DNA from: Mucilaginibacter sp.
GTDB taxonomy: Bacteria; Bacteroidota; Bacteroidia; Sphingobacteriales; Sphingobacteriaceae
Direction: 5' to 3'
DNA length: 46,926 bases
Assembly: GCF_028287845.1 (NCBI RefSeq)
Contig: NZ_JAQBOW010000041.1
Span: 1 to 46,926 of the forward strand
The translations under genes were made by a program, and so were the position numbers. Positions 8,730 to 17,072 of the stretch are shown piece after piece; the stretch's first letter is position 1; every line of letters starts with the position of its first letter. The notes under the pieces are model-generated. The model worked only from the letters and a program-made list of their open reading frames with translations, was not told the DNA's origin and searched no databases.

Positions 8730-11700
8730 GATGGTGCTGGGGTACATAAAATTTACTTTCTTTATCTTCGGGATCCAAGGAAACAGAATCGGTGGTAGTA
8801 TTACCTTGTACCCATGCAAAAACCAGTGGTAATATTAATAAGGCTGCAAAAGTAGAGGCTAATAATCCACCAATAACGGCACGACCTAATGGTGATGTCT
8901 GATCGCCGCCCTCGCCTAAACCTGATGCCATTGGTATCATACCTACAACCATGGCTAAGCTGGTCATTAATACGGGCCTTAAACGTAAAGCAACAGCCTC
9001 ACGTGCAGATTTTAGGGCATTGCCATTATGCTTGCGCAATTCTTCGGCGTTGGTTATCAATAGTACCGCGTTGGATATGGATACACCTACAGACATGATC
9101 ATACCCATGTATGATTGCAGGTTTAACGTGGCTCCGGTTATTTTTACCAGGAACAACGAGCCAAACAGTACCGCGGGCACGGTTGATAATACCACGAACG
9201 ACATTTTAAATGATTGAAAATTAGCTGCAAGCATTAAAAATATCACAATAATCGCAACTAATAATCCATTTTGCAAACTATCAAGTGTATCTGTTAACGT
9301 TGTGCTTAAACCGCGTGGCTCTACCGTTAAACCACGAGGTAGTTTACCTAATGATTTGATGGCTTTTTGCACATCGTCCGTCGCGGTGCCTAAATCCTTA
9401 TTATTTAAATTAGCGGTTACTGATAGCATAGGTATAGCACCAATATTATCATCTTCGCCGAAGGTTGTGCCGGGGGTAATATCGGCTACATCACTTAATA
9501 CCGGCCTTGCCTGGTTAGCTAATACCGGTATTTCACGGATATTATTTAAGCTGGCCATTTGATATTCGGGCACTTCTACCTGTACGCTATAGCTAAGCCC
9601 TACTTTTTCATCCAGCCATACGTTTTTCTCGGTATAACGGGATGACGAGGTTGCAGCAATCAATGAGCGCGAGATATCACTTAAACCTACTCCAAGCTGA
9701 GCGGCGCGCTGCCTGTCAATATTAATATTTATGGTAGGATATTTAATAGATTGTCCTATCTGCACATCGCGCAGGTAAGGTATTTGCTTTAACTTATTTA
9801 ATACTTTAAAAGCGAATGTAATATTCTGTTTTTTATTTTTGCCAGATATAGCTACCTCAATCGGTGTTGGCGATCCCTGGCTCAGAATTTTATCGGTAAG
9901 CTCAATAGGCTCAAAAGAAAGCATTACACCCGGCAGCTCTTTTTTCATAGCGGCCCTGAATCTCTCTTTAAGTTCATCAAGGTTTACTTTATAATCTTCT
10001 TTTAAATTTACCTGCATAACCGCTTCCTGCGGACCAGCCATAAACAAATAAATAGGGCTGGTTGAAAATTGCCCCGGGTGCTGGCCAACCATGGCAGACG
10101 TTACTTCGATGTTATTACGACCAACAAGGTCGCCCAAAATACGCAGTGCTTTAAGGGTTATTGCTTCGGTGCGCTCTAAGCGGGTACCGTCTGCTGCGCG
10201 CAAACGAACCTGGAACGTGCCCGAATTTACTTTTGGCAATACATCACGCCCTATAATATTTAATAACAAGAATGCCAATCCACAGGCTGCAACCGCATAA
10301 ACTATTACAATAATCTTGCGGTTAGGCATCATCCTATCCATCAAACGCAAAAAGCGTATGCGGAATTTATCAAACCGAGTTAGCTTTTTATCTGTTTGCG
10401 TGGCATTTTTTATAGCGAGTTCTTTTTGCTCCCATGCACCACCTTCATCATCCAAAGCAAAACCATCTGCATGGCTTTTATCTTCATGCTCATTTTTCAT
10501 TAGCCAGTTGGCCATAACCGGTACAAAGGTCTGGGCAAGCAGGTAGGAGGTGATCATGGAAAAACCAATTGCCAATGCCAAGGGCAGGAACAATGCACCC
10601 GGAATACCCTTCATGGTAAAGGCAGGTGCAAATACCGCAAGAATACAAAACAGTATAAGCAACTTAGGGAACGCAATTTCCTTACAGGCATCCCAAATGG
10701 CCAATGCCTTGGGTTTACCCATATCAAAGTGCTGGTGAATATTCTCAATCGTCACCGTCGACTCATCTACCAGGATACCAATTGCCAGCGAAAGCCCGCT
10801 TAGCGTCATGATATTTATTGTTTGATGGAAAAGCGACAAGAAGAATATGCCGGCAATAATAGCTATTGGTATAGTTAATATTACAATAAGCGCGCCACGC
10901 CTATCGCCCAAAAACATCAAAACCATTAAGCCGGTAAGTACCGCGCCTATAGCCCCCTCTTCGACTAAACTTTTTACGGCATTTATAACATAAACAGATT
11001 GATCAAATACGTATGATACTTTAACATCCTCTGGCAATAAGGCCTGGAAACGTGGTATTGCTTTCTTTAGATTTTGTACCACATCCCATGTAGAAGCATC
11101 AGCAGATTTGGTAATAGGCAGGTAAACCGATCGCTTACCATTAATTAACGCGTAGCTTGATGTAATATCCGCACCATCTTCAATAGTCGCTACATCGCGC
11201 AAAAACACGGTTTGTACACCACTCTTATAGATAGGGATATCACCAAAATCTTTTATATTTTTAATAGTAGTGTTAGCCGGCGACAGGTAATTATAATCGC
11301 CTATACGTATGTTACCTGCCGGTGAATTTTGGTTATTATCACGCATGGCGACTACTATTTGATCGGGCGTTAAATTATGTGCTCGTAATAGTTCTGGGTC
11401 AACCTTTATTAAAACTGTACGCTGGTTACCTCCAAACGGCGCAGGCGCAACTAAACCTGGTATAGATGTAAATGATGATCGAACATAAATATTGGCCAGA
11501 TCAAGTAATTCATTATTTGTTCGGGTAGGGCTGGTTAATACCAGTTGCCCTACCGGAAGTGTAGAAGCATCAAACCTTAATATAAAAGGTGGCTGCGAAC
11601 CAGGCGGGAACGAGGCCTGCGCCCTATTGGTATAAGCCGTCACCTCCGCGGCGGCCTGTGCCATATTGGTACCTTCGTAAAACGTTAGCTTAATAAGTGT

Positions 11701-11964
11701 TAATCCCGTTATGTTACGGGTTTCGATACTTTTTACGCCCGATACATATAACAGCAAGTTAACATACTGTTTACCAAAGTAAGCTTCCATTTGGTCGGGT
11801 GTATAACCGCCATATGGGTGCGAAATATAAATTACAGGCAAATTAAGATCGGGGAAAATATCTATCTTAATACTTCTTATCGCGCTGATACCAAAGAAAA
11901 ACAATCCCGCTACTATAACAAGTATAGTAATTGGCCTCCTAAGCGCACTTTTTATCATTCCCAT
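8710..11964 (-). CDS. Efflux RND transporter permease subunit
   Basis: This 1084-residue inner-membrane pump of the AcrB/HAE superfamily exports compounds from periplasm and membrane using proton flux. It begins with TM1 (ITILVIVAGLFFFGISAI) and has the usual two halves with large periplasmic loops (about 40-335 and 570-880) and 12 predicted helices. The TM4 signature is GILVDESTVTIENIHQH; Asp400 matches AcrB Asp407, but Glu401 replaces Asp408. In TM10, GVSISNAVLLIT has Ser964 where AcrB has the proton-relay Lys940. The C-terminal tail is acidic and His-rich (QHHHEHIET), which might bind metal but proves nothing. It lies 19 nt after the TolC-like gene and overlaps the adaptor gene. The substrate is not predictable. 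Confidence 0.94.
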   Translation of the reverse strand: MGMIKSALRRPITILVIVAGLFFFGISAIRSIKIDIFPDLNLPVIYISHPYGGYTPDQMEAYFGKQYVNLLLYVSGVKSIETRNITGLTLIKLTFYEGTNMAQAAAEVTAYTNRAQASFPPGSQPPFILRFDASTLPVGQLVLTSPTRTNNELLDLANIYVRSSFTSIPGLVAPAPFGGNQRTVLIKVDPELLRAHNLTPDQIVVAMRDNNQNSPAGNIRIGDYNYLSPANTTIKNIKDFGDIPIYKSGVQTVFLRDVATIEDGADITSSYALINGKRSVYLPITKSADASTWDVVQNLKKAIPRFQALLPEDVKVSYVFDQSVYVINAVKSLVEEGAIGAVLTGLMVLMFLGDRRGALIVILTIPIAIIAGIFFLSLFHQTINIMTLSGLSLAIGILVDESTVTIENIHQHFDMGKPKALAIWDACKEIAFPKLLILFCILAVFAPAFTMKGIPGALFLPLALAIGFSMITSYLLAQTFVPVMANWLMKNEHEDKSHADGFALDDEGGAWEQKELAIKNATQTDKKLTRFDKFRIRFLRLMDRMMPNRKIIVIVYAVAACGLAFLLLNIIGRDVLPKVNSGTFQVRLRAADGTRLERTEAITLKALRILGDLVGRNNIEVTSAMVGQHPGQFSTSPIYLFMAGPQEAVMQVNLKEDYKVNLDELKERFRAAMKKELPGVMLSFEPIELTDKILSQGSPTPIEVAISGKNKKQNITFAFKVLNKLKQIPYLRDVQIGQSIKYPTININIDRQRAAQLGVGLSDISRSLIAATSSSRYTEKNVWLDEKVGLSYSVQVEVPEYQMASLNNIREIPVLANQARPVLSDVADITPGTTFGEDDNIGAIPMLSVTANLNNKDLGTATDDVQKAIKSLGKLPRGLTVEPRGLSTTLTDTLDSLQNGLLVAIIVIFLMLAANFQSFKMSFVVLSTVPAVLFGSLFLVKITGATLNLQSYMGMIMSVGVSISNAVLLITNAEELRKHNGNALKSAREAVALRLRPVLMTSLAMVVGMIPMASGLGEGGDQTSPLGRAVIGGLLASTFAALLILPLVFAWVQGNTTTDSVSLDPEDKESKFYVPQHHHEHIET

Positions 11965-11983
11965 TTTTATACCTATATCTTAA

Positions 11984-13390
11984 TTAAAAATTATTCATAA
12001 ATACACCAAAATCTCCGGTTGCAGCAGCTTTTGATAATACCGCCTGCCAAACAGTGTTTGACACGATGTCTCTGTCAACTTCGGCCCGGTTAAGTACATA
12101 TAACGCCTGCGTAAAATCAACAATGTTGGCTAAACCGTTTTTATATAAAGCAAACTTTTGATTGTATGCATCTGTAGCGGCTTTTACTTCAACCGGTGCT
12201 TCAATGTAGTTTTTCAGGGCATTGTTTATCCGGACTTCGGCAAGCAGTTGCTGGTCGCGCAATTGCTGGCCAACCAGCTCATATTCATTCCGGTATTGAT
12301 CTGATGTATATTTTTGTGATTGCACCTGGTAATGCACCCTAAACGGATTAGTAATGTTCCAGATTACAGCAGCACCTAACAAATAATTATATCGTGTTGG
12401 CTGTACACCGGCGCCGTAACTTGAGCTGTAATCGTTCACGTTGTTAATGCCATAGTCTGATTTAAAACCCGACCCCCTGCCCTGGTAAACGCCAAACAAA
12501 CTAAAAGTAGGGTAGCTAAATGTGCTTAAATACTTTGCCTGCTCATCGCTTACACCAATACGGTTACGAAAGTAGCGCAACTCGGGATGATCATCTATAC
12601 TTACCGTTGAGATTGCGTTAGGTTTTGGTGGGGCGTTGCTTACAAATGTACTGTCTAACACAAAATCTTGTGGTGCAATACCTAAATACTGCGCTAACTG
12701 GTTGCTTTGATCTTGTGCAATTTGCTGCGCGTTAGTTAATGCAATTTTGGCGTTTGATACTTCGGCATTTGCTAGCGAGGAATCAACACCCGGATTTAAA
12801 CCATTACGTACACGGGCAATCACAACCTTTTGTAGTTGAATGGATCGATTCAGATTATCTTCTTGCGCCTTACTTAATTGCTGGGCCACCAATAAATTTA
12901 AATAGGTACTGGCTACCCGTATTTGGTGCTGAAATTGTTCCTGTACCAAATCGGTTTCATTAAGGGATACTACAGCTCCCTGTACTTTAACCCTTTCTCT
13001 GGCTTTACCAAATGCAAAAACGTCCCAGTTGATGTTGCTTACATAAAGCGAACCAAAGGCAGCATTATAATTTTGATTAGGCAAAGTTGGACCAGACGAA
13101 GATACGGCCAAACCATGATACCCAAACAATGGCCCTGTTGTACCATTAACAGTACCATAATCTTGTTGCAGAGAAACGTTCAGATCGGGCAGAGCTTCGG
13201 TGCGTGTTTCTTTTAAATAAGCTTTTGAGGCGTTTAACTGACTTGCTTTAGCTTTTATAGTGCCATAATTAGCAAGCGCAATTTGTTCGGCCTCTTTAAG
13301 GCTCAGTACCTTTTGCTGGCTTTGTGCCTGGTTGACGAAGAAGATACAAAAAATACCTGATAAGGTATATTTAGAAATTGTGTTGAGCAT
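11984..13390 (-). CDS. TolC family outer membrane efflux protein
   Basis: This is the outer-membrane channel of the tripartite efflux system. The 468-residue product has a signal peptide (about residues 1-24, ending AQSQ) and the duplicated TolC/OEP architecture. The start of the first repeat is LSLKEAEQIALANYGTIKAK, with long amphipathic helices rich in Ala/Gln/Asn and beta-strand segments such as ALPDLNVSLQQDYG and YPTFSLFGVYQGRG. The second repeat ends in QALYVLNRAEVDRD. It is the first gene of the operon (channel, then pump, then adaptor), an order different from the acrAB-tolC style. A promoter box and palindrome lie immediately upstream. Confidence 0.93.
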   Translation of the reverse strand: MLNTISKYTLSGIFCIFFVNQAQSQQKVLSLKEAEQIALANYGTIKAKASQLNASKAYLKETRTEALPDLNVSLQQDYGTVNGTTGPLFGYHGLAVSSSGPTLPNQNYNAAFGSLYVSNINWDVFAFGKARERVKVQGAVVSLNETDLVQEQFQHQIRVASTYLNLLVAQQLSKAQEDNLNRSIQLQKVVIARVRNGLNPGVDSSLANAEVSNAKIALTNAQQIAQDQSNQLAQYLGIAPQDFVLDSTFVSNAPPKPNAISTVSIDDHPELRYFRNRIGVSDEQAKYLSTFSYPTFSLFGVYQGRGSGFKSDYGINNVNDYSSSYGAGVQPTRYNYLLGAAVIWNITNPFRVHYQVQSQKYTSDQYRNEYELVGQQLRDQQLLAEVRINNALKNYIEAPVEVKAATDAYNQKFALYKNGLANIVDFTQALYVLNRAEVDRDIVSNTVWQAVLSKAAATGDFGVFMNNF

Positions 13391-13409
13391 ACCGGGGTGT
13401 TATCTGCAG

Positions 13410-13417
13410 CAAATTTA
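13410..13417 (-). promoter_or_regulatory. -7 promoter box of the efflux operon
   Basis: On the minus strand this reads TAAATTTG, an exact TAnnTTTG. A TTG triplet (plus-strand CAA at 13436-13438) lies 18 nt upstream, at a spacing suited to the -33 element. The leader before the TolC-like ATG at 13390 would be about 15 nt. Confidence 0.6.
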
Positions 13418-13421
13418 AAAA

Positions 13422-13442
13422 ATAGTTGATTGTGTCAACTAT
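13422..13442. promoter_or_regulatory. Palindromic operator candidate at the efflux promoter
   Basis: ATAGTTGA and TCAACTAT form a perfect 8-bp inverted repeat separated by 5 bases (TTGTG). The right arm contains the presumed -33 TTG of the efflux operon, so a bound dimeric repressor of TetR or MarR type would block the polymerase. No such regulator gene lies next to the operon. The binding role is inferred from position and symmetry. Confidence 0.5.
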
Positions 13443-13580
13443 GTTTACGGCTATGTAACAAGATTGTCGCTATAAACTGACGGATTAGTGAGAATCTCAC
13501 CTCATTTTATGGGAATTTAACATGAAAGGCGATTAAATGAACCAAATTCCATATTGGTATTTGGTATTTTACTACAAAAG

Positions 13581-14249
13581 TTAATTAATGCTAATGTTTA
13601 TACTGTCGCCGGGCTTATATATCTCATTAAATTTTATGTTTTGTTTATCAAAATGCTTTTTATAGGCTTCATACCGTTGTTTAATAAAGAACTCTTTTGC
13701 GTAGCCGTCATGAACGGGCAATATTTGTTTGGGTTGCAATTTATCGGCAAAACCGGTTATGCGCAGTTCGTTGGCAAAAGGCGCCATGGTTACCATTATT
13801 AATAGTTCGATGCCTTTATATTTCAATAGCGCGTCTTCCATTGAATCTACCGGATGCAGCACTTTATCATTTATAACAAAGCCAGTCATTTGTGGTAACG
13901 GGTTATCTAATATAGGTTCATGAATAACTGCTATTGCTTCTAATTTAAAAGGCCCTGCGTAATGTATACCGTCATGCCAAACGGTGTGATCAATACCGGC
14001 TTTTTGCAAGGCCTCACCAACTTGCGCATTGGTATAGATGGGCGCGCCGCTGAGATCGGTAATTTTTTTAAGATTTTCGGTATCTAAATGGTCGGGATGT
14101 ATATGGGTAATAATTATGCTGTTTACATCAGCAAACCTATCAGGCGTTACTATACCTTCGGCAAAAGTAAACTTACCCGGATCGAACAATAGTTTGTGCC
14201 CGTCTAGTTCAAACACCAAACAGGAGTGCAGATATTTTGAAATTTTCAT
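13581..14249 (-). CDS. MBL-fold metallo-hydrolase
   Basis: This 222-residue cytoplasmic protein has the metallo-beta-lactamase fold of the UlaG-like subgroup. The metal-binding motif THIHPDHLD gives the H-x-H-x-D-H signature at His49, His51, Asp53 and His54. Further ligands are probably in the HEPIL and LHPVDS segments and in the late VHDGYAKEFF segment. There is no signal peptide. The family covers lactonases, phosphodiesterases and unassigned hydrolases, so no substrate is proposed. It lies 190 nt from the efflux operon promoter and 114 nt downstream of the HAD gene, with a small palindromic repeat in between, and is probably its own unit. Confidence 0.88.
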   Translation of the reverse strand: MKISKYLHSCLVFELDGHKLLFDPGKFTFAEGIVTPDRFADVNSIIITHIHPDHLDTENLKKITDLSGAPIYTNAQVGEALQKAGIDHTVWHDGIHYAGPFKLEAIAVIHEPILDNPLPQMTGFVINDKVLHPVDSMEDALLKYKGIELLIMVTMAPFANELRITGFADKLQPKQILPVHDGYAKEFFIKQRYEAYKKHFDKQNIKFNEIYKPGDSINISIN

Positions 14250-14299
14250 AACCGTATATGGTTTATAAAATAACTGTAGGTATCAGGAAATGTTTGTGG

Positions 14300-14335
14300 C
14301 CTCACCTAAATCCTCTCCAAAGGAGAGGACTTTGA
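14300..14335. repeat. Small palindromic intergenic repeat
   Basis: TCCTCTCC and GGAGAGGA (14311-14329) form a perfect 8-bp hairpin with loop AAA, flanked by CCTAAA and CTTTG. The same CCTCTCC...GGA.AGAGG core appears in the larger element at 34.95 kb, which suggests a dispersed non-coding repeat family. It may also act as a transcript end for the HAD gene on the minus strand. Confidence 0.5.
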
Positions 14336-14362
14336 TGAGCAGATCATCAAACAACTTTTCTC

Positions 14363-15007
14363 CTACAGCAATGCCGTAAGCTCACTCAACTTAGAAATGG
14401 TTGCTACCTGATTTTTCTCAACTACCCCAAACCCGTAATCAGCAAAAATAAATGGCACACCGGCTTGGGTTGCAGCATTATAATCGCCCATGGTATCGCC
14501 TATATAAACCGGGGCGCTAAGGTTATGGTCGGTTATAATATCTCTTATATTATCGGCCTTAGGCATATTTTTAGTGCCGTAACATTGGTGGCCCATAAAG
14601 TAATGCTCCAAACCGCTAATTTTAAAAAACACCTCAATGTACCCGCTTTGGCAATTACTAACTATAAATAGCTTGTATTTTTTTGAAAGATATTGCAGGG
14701 CTTCCTCTAACCCGTGATAAAGCTCGCCGCCTTTTTCATATAAAATTTCCAGTTCCTTTTTCGAAGCTATAGCTTTAAAATCCTCGCGCTGTTCGTCGGT
14801 AAGATACGGAAGCAGGGTTTCAAAAATAGCCTTGTAAGTCATTCCCGTAATGGAATGTATCATGGGCTGGGTAAAATCTTCTTTAACATAATCTACCTGA
14901 TCTTTGGCTCCCTGCCAGGCCAGCACAACATTTGCCGAGCTATCCCAAAGTGTACCATCCAGGTCGAAAATAATGCTGTCGTATTTGTTTTTTAGTGTAA
15001 TATCCAT
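14363..15007 (-). CDS. HAD family hydrolase (phosphoglycolate phosphatase-like)
   Basis: This 214-residue enzyme is a haloacid-dehalogenase-type phosphatase. Motif I is FDLDGTLWDS with the nucleophile Asp15 and acid/base Asp17. Motif II is the VSN of LFIVSNCQSG, the motif III lysine is in MPKADN, and motif IV is YIGDTMGDYNAA. An alpha-helical cap inserted after motif I (about residues 25-85) marks subfamily IA, like phosphoglycolate phosphatase Gph or YieH-type enzymes. A -7 box lies only 7 nt before the start, so the mRNA is nearly leaderless. The exact substrate cannot be read from sequence. Confidence 0.88.
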   Translation of the reverse strand: MDITLKNKYDSIIFDLDGTLWDSSANVVLAWQGAKDQVDYVKEDFTQPMIHSITGMTYKAIFETLLPYLTDEQREDFKAIASKKELEILYEKGGELYHGLEEALQYLSKKYKLFIVSNCQSGYIEVFFKISGLEHYFMGHQCYGTKNMPKADNIRDIITDHNLSAPVYIGDTMGDYNAATQAGVPFIFADYGFGVVEKNQVATISKLSELTALL

Positions 15008-15013
15008 AGAGCG

Positions 15014-15021
15014 GCAAAAAT
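15014..15021 (-). promoter_or_regulatory. -7 promoter box, near-leaderless HAD transcript
   Basis: The minus strand reads TATTTTTG, an exact TAnnTTTG. Its last base is 7 nt before the ATG at 15007, so transcription would start at or within about 2-3 nt of the start codon. Confidence 0.5.
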
Positions 15022-15115
15022 AGAATTTATTTATTAACGGGCAGTTTTTCTATCATCATGTTTACTTCAAATTTTCCTCAAATTCAATTGCTATATTTAT
15101 AAAAAAATATATTTT

Positions 15116-15787
15116 TTGAAGCTGCTGATAATAGAAGACGAGCAAGGTCTTAGGGAAAGTATAGAACGATATTTTACCGTTGAGGGAATTATATGTGAAA
15201 GCTGCAGCAGTCTGGCGGCTGCTATCAGTAAAGTTACACTTTATCAATATGACTGTATATTGCTGGATATTGGTTTACCCGATGGCGAAGGTTTTACTTT
15301 ATTGGAGCATTTAAAAGCAAATGGTAAAAATGAAGGTGTGTTAATAATTTCGGCACGAAACTCGTTAGACAATAAAATAAAAGGGTTAAACCTTGGGGCC
15401 GATGATTACCTGACCAAACCGTTCCACCTGGCCGAGTTAAAAGCAAGAATAGATGCCATTTTCAGGCGAAAGGCTTTTAATACTACAAACACATTAAACT
15501 ACGACCTAATTAGTATAAACTTACTTGCACGTGAGGTTGAAGTGAATTCAATAAACATTATACTTACCCGTAAAGAGTATGATATGCTATTATATTTTAT
15601 AGCCAATAAAGGAAAAGTTATATCCAAAAACGCCATTGCCGAACATTTATGGGGCGATGAAATTGATTTGGTTGATAGTTTTGATTTTATTTATACCCAT
15701 ATTAAAAACATTCGCAAAAAATTAATGGAAGCCGCGCATAAAGATTACATAAAATCTGTTTACGGAGTAGGTTACAAATTTTTATAA
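15116..15787 (+). CDS. Response regulator transcription factor (OmpR/PhoB family)
   Basis: This 223-residue two-component regulator has an N-terminal receiver domain: acidic pocket EDE near residues 7-9, phospho-acceptor Asp51 in LLDIGLPDG, SARNS switch region and Lys in YLTKPF. It is followed by a winged-helix DNA-binding domain (about 125-222) with LTRKEYDMLLYF, HLWGD, the recognition region FIYTHIKNIRKKL and the final YGVGYKF. The start is a TTG codon: the receiver begins directly with KLLIIEDE and no ATG or GTG fits. The stop is 1 nt before the kinase gene ATG, so the pair is one operon. Codons are rich in A/T-ending forms. Confidence 0.93.
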   Translation: MKLLIIEDEQGLRESIERYFTVEGIICESCSSLAAAISKVTLYQYDCILLDIGLPDGEGFTLLEHLKANGKNEGVLIISARNSLDNKIKGLNLGADDYLTKPFHLAELKARIDAIFRRKAFNTTNTLNYDLISINLLAREVEVNSINIILTRKEYDMLLYFIANKGKVISKNAIAEHLWGDEIDLVDSFDFIYTHIKNIRKKLMEAAHKDYIKSVYGVGYKFL

Positions 15788-15788
15788 C

Positions 15789-17069
15789 ATGAAGTTAGCT
15801 TCACAATATAATAAGGCTACGTTGATCATTACTTTTTTAGTATTGTTTATTGCGGGTTTTATTTATTACACTACAATAAATTATATTGTTAACAAACAGC
15901 TTGACCGCGACCTGACAGAAGAACTGGATGAGATAACAGATTATATAAATCTTAATCAGCACCTGCCTAAACAGCTTGATTTTAACGGAGATCAAACTAC
16001 CCTCACTAAAACAGATCAAAAATTAATTGAAAAGAGCTTTTATGATATTCCGTATCATGTGGCCCAAAGAGACGCTGACAGCGAAAACGGGGGCATAAAA
16101 TATAAGATTAAACCCGGCAGAGCAGTAAAGGCTCTAATTTCAGTAAAGGGCGAAAATTACATATTAACTGTAGCCCAATCTAAAGAAGGCTCAAAGCACT
16201 TAACCCAGTTAATTATTATTATTACACTAGGGCTTACTGTATTTTTATTGGGCATACTGGCTATAACCAACAAGTATGTGCTTAATGGTTTATGGAAGCC
16301 ATTTTATCATATTTTACAGCAATTAAAATCATTTAATATTGCTGATACCAACGGCCTTAATTTAAGTAAAACTAACATAGATGAATTTAAGGAATTAAAT
16401 GATGCGGTGATAATTATGTCATCAAGGGTTAAAAATGATTATCAAAATCTTAAAACTTTTACCGAAAACGCATCGCACGAAATGCTTACCCCTATAGCGG
16501 TGATTACTTCGAAACTGGATACTTTAATACAGGATGAAAAATTAAAGGCCGAGCAGTTTGCCCAGATCACCGATATATATGCAGCAACCAATAAGCTTTC
16601 GCGCTTAAACCAATCACTTTTATTGCTGGTTAAAATTGATAATGACCTGATACAGGATAACGCTACATTTAACTTAAAAGATGTAATACTTGAAAAAGAA
16701 CGCCAGTTCCAGGAGCTTACCCAAAATAAGGGTATTGAATTAATACATCTGCTTGAAGACAAGGAAATTACTGCAAGCAGGTATTTAATTGAGATATTAA
16801 TTAACAACTTGTTTAACAACTCCATAAAGCACAATCAAACAAATGGTAAAATATATATAAGGCTTACCCACAATAAACTCATATTTCAAAATACCGGCGA
16901 AAACGACGCGCTAAATAATACTGAGATATTTGAAAGGTTTAAAAAAGGCAAAAGTTCTGATGGTACCGGTTTGGGATTAACAATAGCTAAAAATATTTGC
17001 AGCCAGTATAACTATAACCTCAAGTATACTTTTGAAGCGCCTTTTCACACTTTTAAAATAGCTTTCTAA
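15789..17069 (+). CDS. Sensor histidine kinase
   Basis: This 426-residue membrane kinase is the partner of the preceding response regulator. It has TM1 (ATLIITFLVLFIAGFIYYTT, about residues 10-30), a short periplasmic sensor loop of about 110 residues and TM2 (LIIIITLGLTVFLLGILAI). A linker follows, then the dimerisation domain with H-box NASHEMLTP (His230) and the ATPase domain with N-box NLFNNSIKHN and G2 GTGLGLTIAKNI. The G1 region is degenerate: LIFQNTGEND replaces DxGxG. The signal is unknown. The stop codon is 3 nt from the stop of the converging GT39 gene, so their transcripts must overlap. Confidence 0.92.
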   Translation: MKLASQYNKATLIITFLVLFIAGFIYYTTINYIVNKQLDRDLTEELDEITDYINLNQHLPKQLDFNGDQTTLTKTDQKLIEKSFYDIPYHVAQRDADSENGGIKYKIKPGRAVKALISVKGENYILTVAQSKEGSKHLTQLIIIITLGLTVFLLGILAITNKYVLNGLWKPFYHILQQLKSFNIADTNGLNLSKTNIDEFKELNDAVIIMSSRVKNDYQNLKTFTENASHEMLTPIAVITSKLDTLIQDEKLKAEQFAQITDIYAATNKLSRLNQSLLLLVKIDNDLIQDNATFNLKDVILEKERQFQELTQNKGIELIHLLEDKEITASRYLIEILINNLFNNSIKHNQTNGKIYIRLTHNKLIFQNTGENDALNNTEIFERFKKGKSSDGTGLGLTIAKNICSQYNYNLKYTFEAPFHTFKIAF

Positions 17070-17072
17070 AAT

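Noticed and set aside
8730..8819. Longer start for the efflux adaptor (30 extra residues)
   Set aside because: It would bury the lipoprotein signal peptide and extend deep into the pump gene; ATG 8729 gives a proper lipobox.
16442..16834. 130-codon minus-strand frame opposite the sensor kinase
   Set aside because: Shadow of the H-box and ATPase region; no independent support.
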